From positions 682,001 to 746,000 of the forward strand of contig NZ_JAOYOD010000001.1 in the NCBI RefSeq assembly GCF_025833875.1: DNA of 64,000 bases. Direction: 5' to 3'. A program made the position numbers and the translations under genes. The notes beneath the pieces are model-generated. The model worked only from the letters and a program-made list of their open reading frames with translations. It made no database searches and had not been told where the DNA came from. Below are positions 20,473 through 28,842 of this stretch, one piece after another; position 1 is the stretch's first letter, and each line of letters begins with the position of its first letter. The DNA is from Reichenbachiella ulvae. Its GTDB lineage: Bacteria; Bacteroidota; Bacteroidia; Cytophagales; Cyclobacteriaceae.

Positions 20473-23400
20473 TTAGAAACTAAATGTTAGGCCACCCACG
20501 AACGTTCTTGGTACTGGGTAGTAACCTCTGTCGATACCTTGACTATTGTTGGCTCCAGAGCCTGCCTCAGGATCCATGCCTGGGTAATTGGTGAAGGTGA
20601 AGAAGTTGTCAAGCGAAACGTAGAATCTCACATTTTTTACATTGATAGATTCAGTTACACTTGAAGGTAGGGTATAACCTAACTGTAGTTGACGGATTTT
20701 TACGAATGAACCATCAAATACCATGTAGTCACTGCTATAGGCCAATCCACCACTTGTATTGGCTCTGAACCAATCGTTAGTAGAACCGTCTCCATCCCAT
20801 CTGTCGGTGAAGAAGAACTCAGGTTTGTTAGCAGTAGGTCTGTCTGTTCTGTTGAAGCCCATTACTACCTCGTTACCCGCTTGTCCTTGTGCAAAAACTA
20901 AGAAATCAAATCCTTTGTATGCCAGGTTCACTCTAGCTCCAAAGAATACATCTGGATTTGGGTCACCAATATAAGTCTGATCTGATGGAGAAATAGCTCC
21001 ATCCTCGTCTACATCAATGACGATAGGATCCCCAGGTACTGGGTTGTAACCTGTCAATCCATTTTCAGCAACATAGTCGTCGATCTCCTGTTGGTTTTGG
21101 AAAATACCGGCTGTTTTGTAACCGCTGAAATACCATACTGGGTAACCTTCTTCAAACTGAGTCACACCACCCCATCCTGTACCGATATTCGCACCAGCAA
21201 TTTTCGGGTAGTTAGGATCCAGGTATGTCACTTCATTTTTGAGAGTAGAAAGGTTCACATTGATTCCATACTGGAATTCTTTGCTTGCCTCACTATTGAA
21301 CCCTAAATCGAACTCAAAACCTTTGTTCAGAACATCACCCGCATTCACGTATGGAAGGCTGTTACCTGCGAACAGAGGAGGAGCACCCGGAGTGATCAAA
21401 TCTTTGGTTTTCTTCTCATAGTAATCTGCTGTAAAAGTCAGTTGACCATTGAAAAGTCTTAAGTCCAATCCAATATCTACTTGCTCACTGGTTTCCCAGG
21501 TCAAGAATGGATTCTCAAGGTTTGATGGAGCAGCTCCTGATACATAAGTGCCATCAGGCTGTGGGTATCTTATTACGCCACCTACATTGGTAGCGATAGA
21601 AGATTGCCACTGTCCTGGACTCAAGTTGGACAAACTACCATTTTGTCCCCAGCTTACTCTTAATTTAGCATAGTTTACTACATCAGAAATTCCACTTGGG
21701 AAGAAGTTTTCGTTACTGATCACCCAACCCAAAGATGCAGATGGGAAAGTGCCCCACTGGTTGCCATCAGAAAGCATGGAGGATCCGTCTCTTCTCAATG
21801 TAGCGTTGAAAAGGTATTTGCCAGCGAAATCATAAGATACTCTACCGTAGTAAGAAGAAAGCGATCTGTATTCTGGACGGCTACCGATTCTGTCGATATC
21901 ATCTGGAGTATAATCCCCATACGACCATTTGTCTTCTTCTCTAAATAGGCCTGAATAGCTACCGTTCACATTGTTGTAAGTGTACTTCTGCATGGCATTA
22001 CCTATCAAAACATTCACGTGGTGATCACCAAATGTCTTGTCATAGTTGGCGAAGTTTTCCCACTGCCAGGTGTACCACTCGTCCCAGCTGTCACTACCTG
22101 TAGCCGTGTTATTTAGGCTTTCAGAAGAAAACCAGAATGTTGGACTCCAGTTGTGATGTCTTTGGAAAGCCGCATCAATACCTCCACGAGAAGTGATTTT
22201 AAGACCTTCGATTGGTTTGATTTCTACAAAGGCATTACCTAAGATTTTGTTCTGCACAGTTTGACCTTTAGCTAAGTCAATTCTAGCCAATGGATTACCG
22301 TATTCACCTCTTACATAATTAGAAATACCATAAATGTTGCCATCAGAATCTCTAACCAATGGTTGATTAGCATCCAAAGCTGTCTGAACATGTGATGGTA
22401 GGGTGTTACCTGTATAAGCCACTGGAGTAATTGGATCTAATGCCAATGCACTTGCTACCAATCCTCCAAATTCGTCGTTTTCAGCTAAACCACTTTTGTT
22501 GATGTAAGAATAAGAAAGGTTTTCACCCACTGTCAACCATTCTTTCAATTTGTGATTGGAGTTCAATCTGGCGGTATATCTGTTAAACCTTGCTTTGTCT
22601 CCACCAATGATACCATCTTGTTGGAAGATCGTACCTGAAACGAAGTAAGTAGATTTTTCAGTTCCGCCACTGAATGAAAGTGTATGGCTTTGCTGAGGAG
22701 CATCTTCCATGGTTTCATCCAGCCAATCTGTTCCTGCGCCGATTCCATTGACATCAGCAGCCGTAGGAGCACCCGGGACGGCAGCTTCCTCCATGTAAGT
22801 TTGGTATTGCTGCGCGTCCATCATAGACATCAGACCTGGCTGAGCAGACTGAACACCATATTGGCCACTGTAAGTAACCACTCCCGTATTTGGCTTTCCT
22901 TTTTTAGTCGTTACGATCACAACCCCGTTGGCACCTTCCGCTCCATAAATAGCAGCAGAAGCAGCATCTTTAAGGATTTCGATAGATTCTACGTCGTTAG
23001 GGCTGAGATAATCCATTCCACCAGATCCAGTTCTAACACCATCAATGATGAAAAGAGGATCAGAGCTACCATTAGAGCCCGTACCACGGATTCTGATTTT
23101 CATGCCGGCACCTGGCGAACCAGAAGTTGGCTTGATGTTAACCCCGGCAGTTCTACCTTGAAGCGCCTGATCGATACGGCCAGTAGATACGGTTTGAAGT
23201 TCCTTGGCTTTTACCGAGGAAATGGCGCCAGTAGAAAGACTCTTCTTTTGCTCTCCATATCCTACCACGATTACCTCTTCCAGTGATTGAACATCCATTG
23301 GAAGATTCATGTCGATAGTAGTTCTGCTACCTACAGTTACTTCCTGTGTCAGGTAACCAATAAAGGAATAACTTAAAACTGCATCGGGTCCATCCACTTT

Positions 23401-23613
23401 GATGGAGTAATTTCCATCCATATCAGTCACGGTACCTTTGGCAGTACCTTTGATCAGGATGGATACACCTGGCAATGATTCGCCAGTGTCGTCTGTGACT
23501 TTACCACTTACTGTGGATTCTTGCGCCTGCGCAAAACCCCAAAGCATAGTAAGACACAAAATCATGAGAGGTCGTGTAAACCTCTTCCACATTTGTAGAG
23601 TTTGTAGTTTCAT
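20473..23613 (-). CDS. susC: SusC/RagA-type TonB-dependent glycan transporter
   Basis: A 1046-residue outer-membrane TonB-dependent importer. After the signal peptide (ends FAQAQ near residue 30) comes a carboxypeptidase-D-like domain (VSGKVTDDTGESLPGVSI ... YSFIGYLTQEVTVG). The SusC signature EEVIVVGYGEQKK follows near residue 112, then the plug (RIRGTGSNGSSDPLFIIDG) and a large barrel ending FVGGLTFSF. It imports oligosaccharides with energy from TonB/ExbBD. As the first gene of the glucan locus it probably carries the operon promoter. No HTCS, ECF sigma/anti-sigma or SusR regulator is directly beside it, which leaves control open. Confidence 0.97.
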   Translation of the reverse strand: MKLQTLQMWKRFTRPLMILCLTMLWGFAQAQESTVSGKVTDDTGESLPGVSILIKGTAKGTVTDMDGNYSIKVDGPDAVLSYSFIGYLTQEVTVGSRTTIDMNLPMDVQSLEEVIVVGYGEQKKSLSTGAISSVKAKELQTVSTGRIDQALQGRTAGVNIKPTSGSPGAGMKIRIRGTGSNGSSDPLFIIDGVRTGSGGMDYLSPNDVESIEILKDAASAAIYGAEGANGVVIVTTKKGKPNTGVVTYSGQYGVQSAQPGLMSMMDAQQYQTYMEEAAVPGAPTAADVNGIGAGTDWLDETMEDAPQQSHTLSFSGGTEKSTYFVSGTIFQQDGIIGGDKARFNRYTARLNSNHKLKEWLTVGENLSYSYINKSGLAENDEFGGLVASALALDPITPVAYTGNTLPSHVQTALDANQPLVRDSDGNIYGISNYVRGEYGNPLARIDLAKGQTVQNKILGNAFVEIKPIEGLKITSRGGIDAAFQRHHNWSPTFWFSSESLNNTATGSDSWDEWYTWQWENFANYDKTFGDHHVNVLIGNAMQKYTYNNVNGSYSGLFREEDKWSYGDYTPDDIDRIGSRPEYRSLSSYYGRVSYDFAGKYLFNATLRRDGSSMLSDGNQWGTFPSASLGWVISNENFFPSGISDVVNYAKLRVSWGQNGSLSNLSPGQWQSSIATNVGGVIRYPQPDGTYVSGAAPSNLENPFLTWETSEQVDIGLDLRLFNGQLTFTADYYEKKTKDLITPGAPPLFAGNSLPYVNAGDVLNKGFEFDLGFNSEASKEFQYGINVNLSTLKNEVTYLDPNYPKIAGANIGTGWGGVTQFEEGYPVWYFSGYKTAGIFQNQQEIDDYVAENGLTGYNPVPGDPIVIDVDEDGAISPSDQTYIGDPNPDVFFGARVNLAYKGFDFLVFAQGQAGNEVVMGFNRTDRPTANKPEFFFTDRWDGDGSTNDWFRANTSGGLAYSSDYMVFDGSFVKIRQLQLGYTLPSSVTESINVKNVRFYVSLDNFFTFTNYPGMDPEAGSGANNSQGIDRGYYPVPRTFVGGLTFSF

Positions 23614-23646
23614 ACTTTAGTCTTTAAATAATCGTTTGAAAAAACT

Positions 23647-23688
23647 GTGTTGTCGCAACACATTTACTTTTTAACAACATCAAAACTA
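23647..23688 (-). promoter_or_regulatory. Candidate susC promoter -7 box and 5'UTR hairpin
   Basis: On the minus strand, TAGTTTTG (23681-23688) matches the Bacteroidota -7 consensus TAnnTTTG. About 20 bp further on is a perfect 7-bp stem with 3-base loop (TGTGTTG / CAACACA, 23647-23663), 33 bp before the susC start. It could be an operator or a leader hairpin. No clear -33 box was found. Confidence 0.4.
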
Positions 23689-23959
23689 TAGGTATGAAAA
23701 CAGGAGGAGGAAGGATGATCTACGCTTAAAATACATCCCTTATGAAGGGGGGCACTTTAATACTACGTCATTGGAAATAAGATATTGTAAATAAGAGGTT
23801 TAAGTCTAAATTCAACTCTCTTTAACTCCTCAGTTTTAAGGTGTTTTTTGTGTGAAATAAGACGAAATATTTCCTTTATTATCTGGTGTTGATTGAAAAG
23901 AATCAATCACACGACCAAAGGTTTCCAATCAGCGAGTCACAACTCTAGATATAAGAGTA
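23689..23959. other. Intergenic region upstream of the glucan locus
   Basis: AT-rich, no gene seen. An imperfect hairpin (TTGATT / AATCAA, 23887-23912) lies 48 bp past the esterase stop without a T-run. The rest presumably holds upstream regulatory sites of susC. Confidence 0.4.
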
Positions 23960-24877
23960 TTATTCACAAAATGAAGGGGCGGAGAAACGCCCACATTCAT
24001 CTTGAGTATTGACCATCCAGTGTTTTTGAACCTTGCTTTTCTGGAGAATGGATTGGATGAATTGATAGACCTCCTCTTTCTGATTCTTGAAAAGATAGGA
24101 ATGGTAATCATGGCTGCCATTGCAATAGGTATACAATTGCGTTGATTTATCCAGTGAGATTAGGTGTTCGTATATGCTATGCGATCCAAAGAGCATCAAC
24201 CAACCTGTAGCAGTCACTGGACAGTAGTGATGGGCTGCTGTGCCATAGGGAACCGCAGTGTCGCAAGTGCCGTGAGAGAGAAGGGTAGGGATGGCATTGT
24301 CTTTTTGTATCAGGTTCAGATCCATGATGGCTCCAGAACTTGCGATCATCCCGGCATATCGAAAATCAGCAGGCCAGGGCTTTTCGTACACATTCATGGT
24401 AGCCTCGTCCCAGTAGGCTGCATGGAGGATGCATTCGGCTCCAGCACTGGCGCCAGCTATAAATATTTGAGTAGGATCTATGTTGTACTTTTCGGCATTT
24501 TCGATGAAGAAGAGAGTGGCCATTTTGAGTTGATTGGCACTGATCTGGATCGCTTTTACTTTTTCTGAAGTCACGCCACCACAGCTGAAGTTTTTGTCCT
24601 TCATGTAGAGGGTGTATTGGATGGAAGCAGCTACCAGGCCCTTACCAGCCAGGTATTGGCTGATAGCGTGACCGGCAGTTTTGTTGCCACCGCTAAAGCC
24701 CCCGCCATGAACATAAAGAAACAGAGGTCTTTTTCCAGTGTTTGCTTCAGAAGGTTCGAAAATGTCTACTTCCAGCTCCAGGCTGTCATTTTGGAAATAT
24801 ACTTCTGTTGTTTGAGCCAGACTCAAATGGCTAATCAATAAAAGGACTGCAATGAGGTAGTAAATAGGTCTCTTCAT
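23960..24877 (-). CDS. Secreted alpha/beta-hydrolase (esterase/lipase type)
   Basis: A 305-residue protein with a signal peptide (ends LSLAQ near residue 22). It has the alpha/beta-hydrolase signs: oxyanion motif YVHGGGFSGG near residue 55, nucleophile elbow GASAGAE with Ser144, a probable Asp in HGTCDTAVP and His in GSHDYHSY near 268. This pattern resembles carboxylesterase/BD-FAE feruloyl-esterase-like enzymes. It lies upstream of susC on the same strand but 346 bp away, so any role in de-esterifying glycans is only suggested. The C-terminal about 35 residues after the barrel are unremarkable. Confidence 0.82.
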   Translation of the reverse strand: MKRPIYYLIAVLLLISHLSLAQTTEVYFQNDSLELEVDIFEPSEANTGKRPLFLYVHGGGFSGGNKTAGHAISQYLAGKGLVAASIQYTLYMKDKNFSCGGVTSEKVKAIQISANQLKMATLFFIENAEKYNIDPTQIFIAGASAGAECILHAAYWDEATMNVYEKPWPADFRYAGMIASSGAIMDLNLIQKDNAIPTLLSHGTCDTAVPYGTAAHHYCPVTATGWLMLFGSHSIYEHLISLDKSTQLYTYCNGSHDYHSYLFKNQKEEVYQFIQSILQKSKVQKHWMVNTQDECGRFSAPSFCE

Positions 24878-25022
24878 AATCGAGACACAAGATATTTTTA
24901 AATCAGGGGATAAAAAAGTGCATGTCTAATTTCTCCTTCCAGCATAACTCTTTCATCGGGCGTGTTTAGCGTTAGCGTAGTTTTTCTAATGATTCATGTA
25001 GAGTTCAATAAAAGAAGAATTC

Positions 25023-25055
25023 AGTTATCAGGTTACTCAAAGTAACCTGATAACT
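25023..25055. repeat. REP palindrome 1 (overlaps RAYT 3' end)
   Basis: Perfect 15-bp arms AGTTATCAGGTTACT and complement around a 3-base loop. It is one of five related palindromes in the window. The RAYT stop codon (25033-25035) and its last codons lie inside it. Confidence 0.9.
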
Positions 25056-25659
25056 CGAGATGAAAGTGATCCTCTAGTGTTTCGAAATTTTGATCGGTAT
25101 GAAACCTGATGTATGCTTCTGGGCTTCCAAACCAATCTATTACCTGCTCACGTTGTAGTTTGGTTTTCTTGGAGGAGAGATGGGTGTGATAGGAGCTATA
25201 AGCAAAATCTTTGAAGTCTTTGACAAAACCATGCTTAGTTGGGTTGGTATGGATATAGGCAATCAATTGTGAGAAATATGATTCCTCTTCAACTGCGATT
25301 CTTTTAAATTTTGGATCAAAGAGAGGTCCTGTTCTATCGTATACCTTGTTTATCGCTCGGGTATAACTCTGAAGAAAACTTGAGATCCCGTTACTTATAT
25401 GCCAATAATTGGGTTTTTCAGTACCTGTTTTGATGACAGATTCTAAATGTTCTTCAGGTTTTACTCTGATCATCAAGTGAAAATGATTGTTCATTAAGCA
25501 ATAGGCATAGGTTTCGACAAAAGGGTCGACGTACTTTGCGTACTGTTGTAGAAAGTAGTAATAGTTTCTTTTCTCAAAGAAGATGGGAGCACCATTGATT
25601 CCACGATTGTATATATGAAATACTGTGTTGGGAAGGAGTTGGCTGGTTCTGGTATCCAT
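25033..25659 (-). CDS. REP-associated tyrosine transposase (RAYT, Y1_Tnp/HUH)
   Basis: A 208-residue single-stranded DNA transposase-like protein of the TnpA_REP/Y1_Tnp family. The HUH pair is NNHFHLMIRV (His59, His61). The C-terminal helix AYIHTNPTKHGF carries the candidate catalytic Tyr135. The upstream conserved MxxHHxFHxM-like and DRTGPLFDPKFKR elements are in place, so the enzyme looks intact. RAYTs are single-copy, domesticated-looking relatives of IS200/IS605 that process REP hairpins. Here the gene is bracketed by two palindromes of the same family, one 32 bp before the start and one overlapping the stop. The last seven residues (ELSGYFE) are encoded by the palindrome itself. Confidence 0.93.
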   Translation of the reverse strand: MDTRTSQLLPNTVFHIYNRGINGAPIFFEKRNYYYFLQQYAKYVDPFVETYAYCLMNNHFHLMIRVKPEEHLESVIKTGTEKPNYWHISNGISSFLQSYTRAINKVYDRTGPLFDPKFKRIAVEEESYFSQLIAYIHTNPTKHGFVKDFKDFAYSSYHTHLSSKKTKLQREQVIDWFGSPEAYIRFHTDQNFETLEDHFHLELSGYFE

Positions 25660-25690
25660 TTAATGTCAATTGTACTTAGGAATGTGTTCT

Positions 25691-25723
25691 AGTAATCAGG
25701 TTACTCAAAGTAACCTGATTACT
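25691..25723. repeat. REP palindrome 2 (upstream of RAYT)
   Basis: Perfect 15-bp arms AGTAATCAGGTTACT and complement with loop CAA. It lies 32 bp 5' of the RAYT start. Confidence 0.92.
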
Positions 25724-25798
25724 TCATAGGAATAAATTTAGCCATTTCAATAATAAATAACCAATCCTGTATTTAGTTGAATATGAAGCTTTTTACCC

Positions 25799-27085
25799 TC
25801 ACAGTTCCTCAATACCCACGTCTGGAATCACGATGCTGAAGGTGGTACCTTTCCCAGAGGTAGAATCCAGTTGGATCTTTCCTGAAAGCTTATTGATGGA
25901 TTCTTTGACAGTAAAGAGGCCTAGTCCAGAGCCTCCCAGTTTGTTGGAGGCGCGATAGAACATGTCGAAGACCTTTTCCTGAAATTCGGTCTCTATGCCT
26001 AGGCCATTGTCTTCTACACTAAAGTGCAAGTTGTTTTCTACCACCTTCCCACTGACCTTGATGTAGGCCTTTTCTTTGGATTTGTCGTGGTAGCGGATGG
26101 AGTTGGTGATCAGGTTGTTGAGCATGCCGGTAATTCTCCCTTTGTCAGTAGCTACCATCAGTTCCTTGGGCATATCTAGTATGAATTCGATTCCTTGCGC
26201 CTCTGGAGCATGCCGGGTGAGTTCCCATATGATTTCCACTCTTTCTCGCATGTTGAATTTTTCTTTCGTGACCTCAAAATTTCGGTTGCGTGCTTGCTCA
26301 GATACATCCTGGATCAGCTCCGAGAGGCTCTGGAAGCTCTCTCTCATCGTAGACAGATATTGATTGAAATTGGCATGGTCAATATCTGGCATGTGGATCA
26401 GACTGTGTATGGAGTGAATAGGACCTTTGAGATCATGGGTGATGGTATAGGCATATTTGTCCAGCTCATTGTTCAGCCGCTGCAATTCTTCATTGGTTTG
26501 AGTCCTTTCGGCTATGATGTCCTGCTGGTGATCTATCAGAAGTTTGATGGTCATCAGGATCCCTGCCACACATACCACAAAATCAACCAACTTGTTGACC
26601 TGTAAGGTCTCCTCATCGTACTCCCGCATGGGTAGAATAGAAAACTCCACATAGGCATCCAGGCAATACAAAGCAAAACTCAAGCAAAGCAGGGCGAATA
26701 GTCTCAGTTTTTTGTCATGGCCGAGTAGGACATACTCGACGACCATGATGCCCACATAGAAGATCGCCGACATGGAGTCCTCCGGAATGCTGGACATGAC
26801 GATGTAGATAAAGAAGTTGAGAGCGACCAGGAGCAAGTATCTCCCAGCATCAAATTGGCCCAATCGTAGTAAACGCCACGCATAGCCAAAAATCAAAATA
26901 AAGGGAGTGAAGACCCAGAGACTACTGGGATAGCCCAGGTAAAGGTCATAGGTCAGGAAAATCAGTGACGAAAGTATGACCATCACAATGGCACCTGCCG
27001 AAAACTTGATCCGCGAACGTTCGATTGGCGAAAATGCCCGTGCATTGCCTAATAGGAGTTTTTGAAACCGCTCTTTATTGAACAT
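25799..27085 (-). CDS. Membrane-bound sensor histidine kinase
   Basis: A 428-residue sensor kinase. The first 185 residues hold about six hydrophobic segments with almost no periplasmic domain, so it probably senses membrane-borne or internal signals. A coiled coil (about 190-212) leads to the dimerisation/phospho-acceptor helix with His217 in ITHDLKGPIHS. The ATPase domain follows, with N box (NNLITNSIRYHDKS), DNGLGIE, and GGSGLGLFTV. No response regulator is adjacent, so it is an orphan whose partner lies elsewhere. It lies alone, 366 bp from the next gene upstream, after tandem terminators. Confidence 0.9.
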   Translation of the reverse strand: MFNKERFQKLLLGNARAFSPIERSRIKFSAGAIVMVILSSLIFLTYDLYLGYPSSLWVFTPFILIFGYAWRLLRLGQFDAGRYLLLVALNFFIYIVMSSIPEDSMSAIFYVGIMVVEYVLLGHDKKLRLFALLCLSFALYCLDAYVEFSILPMREYDEETLQVNKLVDFVVCVAGILMTIKLLIDHQQDIIAERTQTNEELQRLNNELDKYAYTITHDLKGPIHSIHSLIHMPDIDHANFNQYLSTMRESFQSLSELIQDVSEQARNRNFEVTKEKFNMRERVEIIWELTRHAPEAQGIEFILDMPKELMVATDKGRITGMLNNLITNSIRYHDKSKEKAYIKVSGKVVENNLHFSVEDNGLGIETEFQEKVFDMFYRASNKLGGSGLGLFTVKESINKLSGKIQLDSTSGKGTTFSIVIPDVGIEEL

Positions 27086-27342
27086 ATATGAAATTTGACA
27101 TATGCTAATTTAGTCGCCACTACAGCTATGGAATAATTCAGGTTGGATCAAGCTGGATGAGTACCCTTGAATTGAATATCAAGAACGGATTGAAAAATTA
27201 AGTTAAATCCTGAATCTAACCTACCAACTGAGACAATATGTTTACTTGATTTTTATCATCTGTCTTTTGGTTACATGGCTGGTGAGAGGTAGAAGGTCAT
27301 GGTTTCATCCTTGCGAAACTGTGCTAGCGGCGGGGAAAAATG
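27086..27342. other. Intergenic region upstream of the orphan histidine kinase
   Basis: No gene or repeat recognised. It should hold the kinase promoter on the minus strand; I could not assign a clear -7 box. Confidence 0.35.
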
Positions 27343-27375
27343 AAAGTCGTCGAGGTTCGGAACTTCGACGACTTT
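27336..27375 (-). terminator. Near-perfect hairpin, second terminator in tandem
   Basis: AAAGTCGTCGA (27343-27353) pairs with TCGACGACTTT (27365-27375), and the stem continues almost to the apex. On the minus strand it is followed by TTTCATTTTT. Confidence 0.65.
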
Positions 27376-27384
27376 GATAGGGTC

Positions 27385-27423
27385 AAAAAAAGACCTGACA
27401 GCTTGCTCAAGCCTGTCAGGTCT
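27385..27423 (-). terminator. Rho-independent terminator of the 213-residue gene
   Basis: On the minus strand AGACCTGACAG and CTGTCAGGTCT (27391-27423) form an 11-bp stem followed by seven T, 28 bp after the stop codon of the gene at 27451. Confidence 0.88.
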
Positions 27424-27450
27424 TATGATTTTTAACTTTAATCTATTGGA

Positions 27451-28092
27451 TCAATCCTTCACGATATGTCGTGCGGCCTGATAGCCGGCATAAAAGCTAG
27501 GATTGGATCGTTTGAAACGCTTGAGTACATTGTCCATACGCTCCAGGGTCTTATTCATTTCGTCAAACAGCGAGGCGAGGCTCTCTGTGGCTACACGAGA
27601 CTGAATCTGGTAGGAGCGTGGCACGCCTCTTTTGTCCTGAAAGGTGGCGAAGGATGTCTTCACTTCTTCGATCTGGTCAGTTGATAGGCCATAGTCTGCC
27701 ATAGCCTCTACATTCTGTTCTAATAGATCGATCATGTTTTTAGTCTTGATTTCGAAATCCTCATGGGACAGACGGAAGTAGTCTGAGGCAGAGTTGGTAG
27801 ACTGTGAGAGGAGTTCCGCATTGTTAGTGTCGGATGCGTAGGCCTCCTGTATGTCGTCCATGATGTCCATCTTCTGAGCGATCTGATATTTAAGGTCGCG
27901 TACAGAGGCGCTGATGTAGACCTTGGAAGACTCCTGTTCCAGGGCTGCCTTCTCGATACCTAGTATCGATTGTGTGAGTACTGATTTGTAGTTGTTGATG
28001 ATGGGGATGGAACTCCATACAGCGGCATGGCCGTCAAGATAGGAATTAGTGGCCTGGCCCATTTCCAAGCGGTTGATTTGGTCTTTCGTCAT
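27451..28092 (-). CDS. Helical protein of unknown function
   Basis: A 213-residue soluble protein without signal or membrane segment. It is almost entirely predicted helix, with several amphipathic stretches (residues 45-75, 100-130, 165-200). No known motif is seen. A basic patch LKRFKRSNPSF lies near residue 190. The overall look is of a helical-bundle protein such as a small structural or stress protein, but I do not recognise it. It has its own strong terminator and starts about 115 bp from the 21-bp repeat array. The R-M operon is divergent beyond the array. Confidence 0.75.
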   Translation of the reverse strand: MTKDQINRLEMGQATNSYLDGHAAVWSSIPIINNYKSVLTQSILGIEKAALEQESSKVYISASVRDLKYQIAQKMDIMDDIQEAYASDTNNAELLSQSTNSASDYFRLSHEDFEIKTKNMIDLLEQNVEAMADYGLSTDQIEEVKTSFATFQDKRGVPRSYQIQSRVATESLASLFDEMNKTLERMDNVLKRFKRSNPSFYAGYQAARHIVKD

Positions 28093-28206
28093 TCTAATTA
28101 TGTTTTAAATGTTTACAATTAAAATGCTGCTGAAATCCAAGATAATACATGTGTATTTATTATCAAAGCGTTTGGTGGAATAATCCAAATCGGATCGTGC
28201 TTCAGG

Positions 28207-28458
28207 CTTGCAAAGCTCCGAGATGTATATGCAGCCTTTGGAGATGACTATGCAGACCTCCGAGGGCTTTGTGCAGATCTCCGAGATGACCTTGCAAACC
28301 AATGAGACGACTGTGCAGACCTCCGAGGGCTTTATGCAGAGGTCGGAGCACTATATGCAGACTAAAGAGTGCTTTATGCAAAGGAATGAGAGCTTTGTGC
28401 AGAGGTAGGAGGGGTCTATGCAGGCCTTCATGAGAAATATGCAGATTGTTGACGAAAA
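28207..28458. repeat. Twelve-unit 21-bp tandem repeat (minisatellite)
   Basis: Twelve consecutive 21-bp units, each anchored by TGCA, start at 28207, 28228, 28249 and so on to 28438. The commonest core is TATGCAGACCTC followed by CGAGGGCTT. Unit length is exact while bases vary, so this is an old or selected array. Because 21 is a multiple of three, the array is open in several frames. The plus strand reads MQTSEGF-like heptads and the minus strand LHKALGG-like heptads. It lies between the divergent 213-residue gene and the R-M operon, ending 42 bp before the operator of the latter. Confidence 0.92.
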
Positions 28459-28500
28459 AGATCCCTCTACCCCTTTTTTTAATGTAATCACAAGCTCTAT

Positions 28501-28535
28501 ATTTGACATTAATTGTCAAGTCAAATATGTCAAAT
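28501..28535 (+). promoter_or_regulatory. Candidate C-protein operator (inverted TTGACA/TGTCAA repeats)
   Basis: A perfect 9-bp inverted repeat ATTTGACAT (28501-28509) / ATGTCAAAT (28527-28535) encloses a second TGTCAA (28514-28519). The start codon of the C protein (28534) falls in the right arm. This layout resembles the C-boxes by which restriction-modification control proteins regulate themselves. Confidence 0.7.
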
Positions 28536-28842
28536 GGAAACGATAGGAGATATTTTAAGAAATCAAAGACAAACCCTTGGACTTCTTTTGAGACAAGTGT
28601 CTGCATACGTTGATATAGACCAAGCAATCTTGAGTAAGATTGAACGTGGTGAACGCAAGCCAACTAAGGAATTGCTTAGCAAATTAGCGGAGATTTTAAA
28701 ACTTGATAGGGATGAACTTTTAGTTCAATTCATAAGTGAAAAAATAGCTTATGAAATTGCTGATCAAGAATGCGCAAACAAGGTTTTAAAGGTTGCCGAA
28801 AGTAAAGTGAAATATTTAAAATCACATCAAATTAAAAAATGA
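28534..28842 (+). CDS. XRE-family controller (C) protein of the R-M system
   Basis: A 102-residue DNA-binding protein whose helix-turn-helix spans about residues 5-60 (GDILRNQRQ, DIDQAILSKIERGERKPT). Size, position first in the operon and the inverted repeats at its start fit an R-M C protein that delays nuclease expression after entry into a new host. I chose the ATG at 28534. A TTG start at 28513 would lie inside the operator and add seven unlikely residues. The ATG has almost no leader after the candidate operator, so a leaderless transcript is possible. The stop overlaps the methylase start by 4 bp. The DNA is visibly more AT-rich than the flanking core genes. Confidence 0.88.
   Translation: METIGDILRNQRQTLGLLLRQVSAYVDIDQAILSKIERGERKPTKELLSKLAEILKLDRDELLVQFISEKIAYEIADQECANKVLKVAESKVKYLKSHQIKK

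Noticed and set aside
28207..28458. CRISPR array
   Set aside because: Repeats are contiguous 21-bp units without spacers, and no cas genes are in the window.
28513..28533. TTG as start of the C protein
   Set aside because: It lies in the operator and adds residues not seen in such proteins; ATG at 28534 is better.
28202..28663. 153-codon minus-strand frame with leucine heptads across the 21-bp array
   Set aside because: It begins antisense inside the C-protein gene and owes its openness to the 21-bp period; no independent support for translation.
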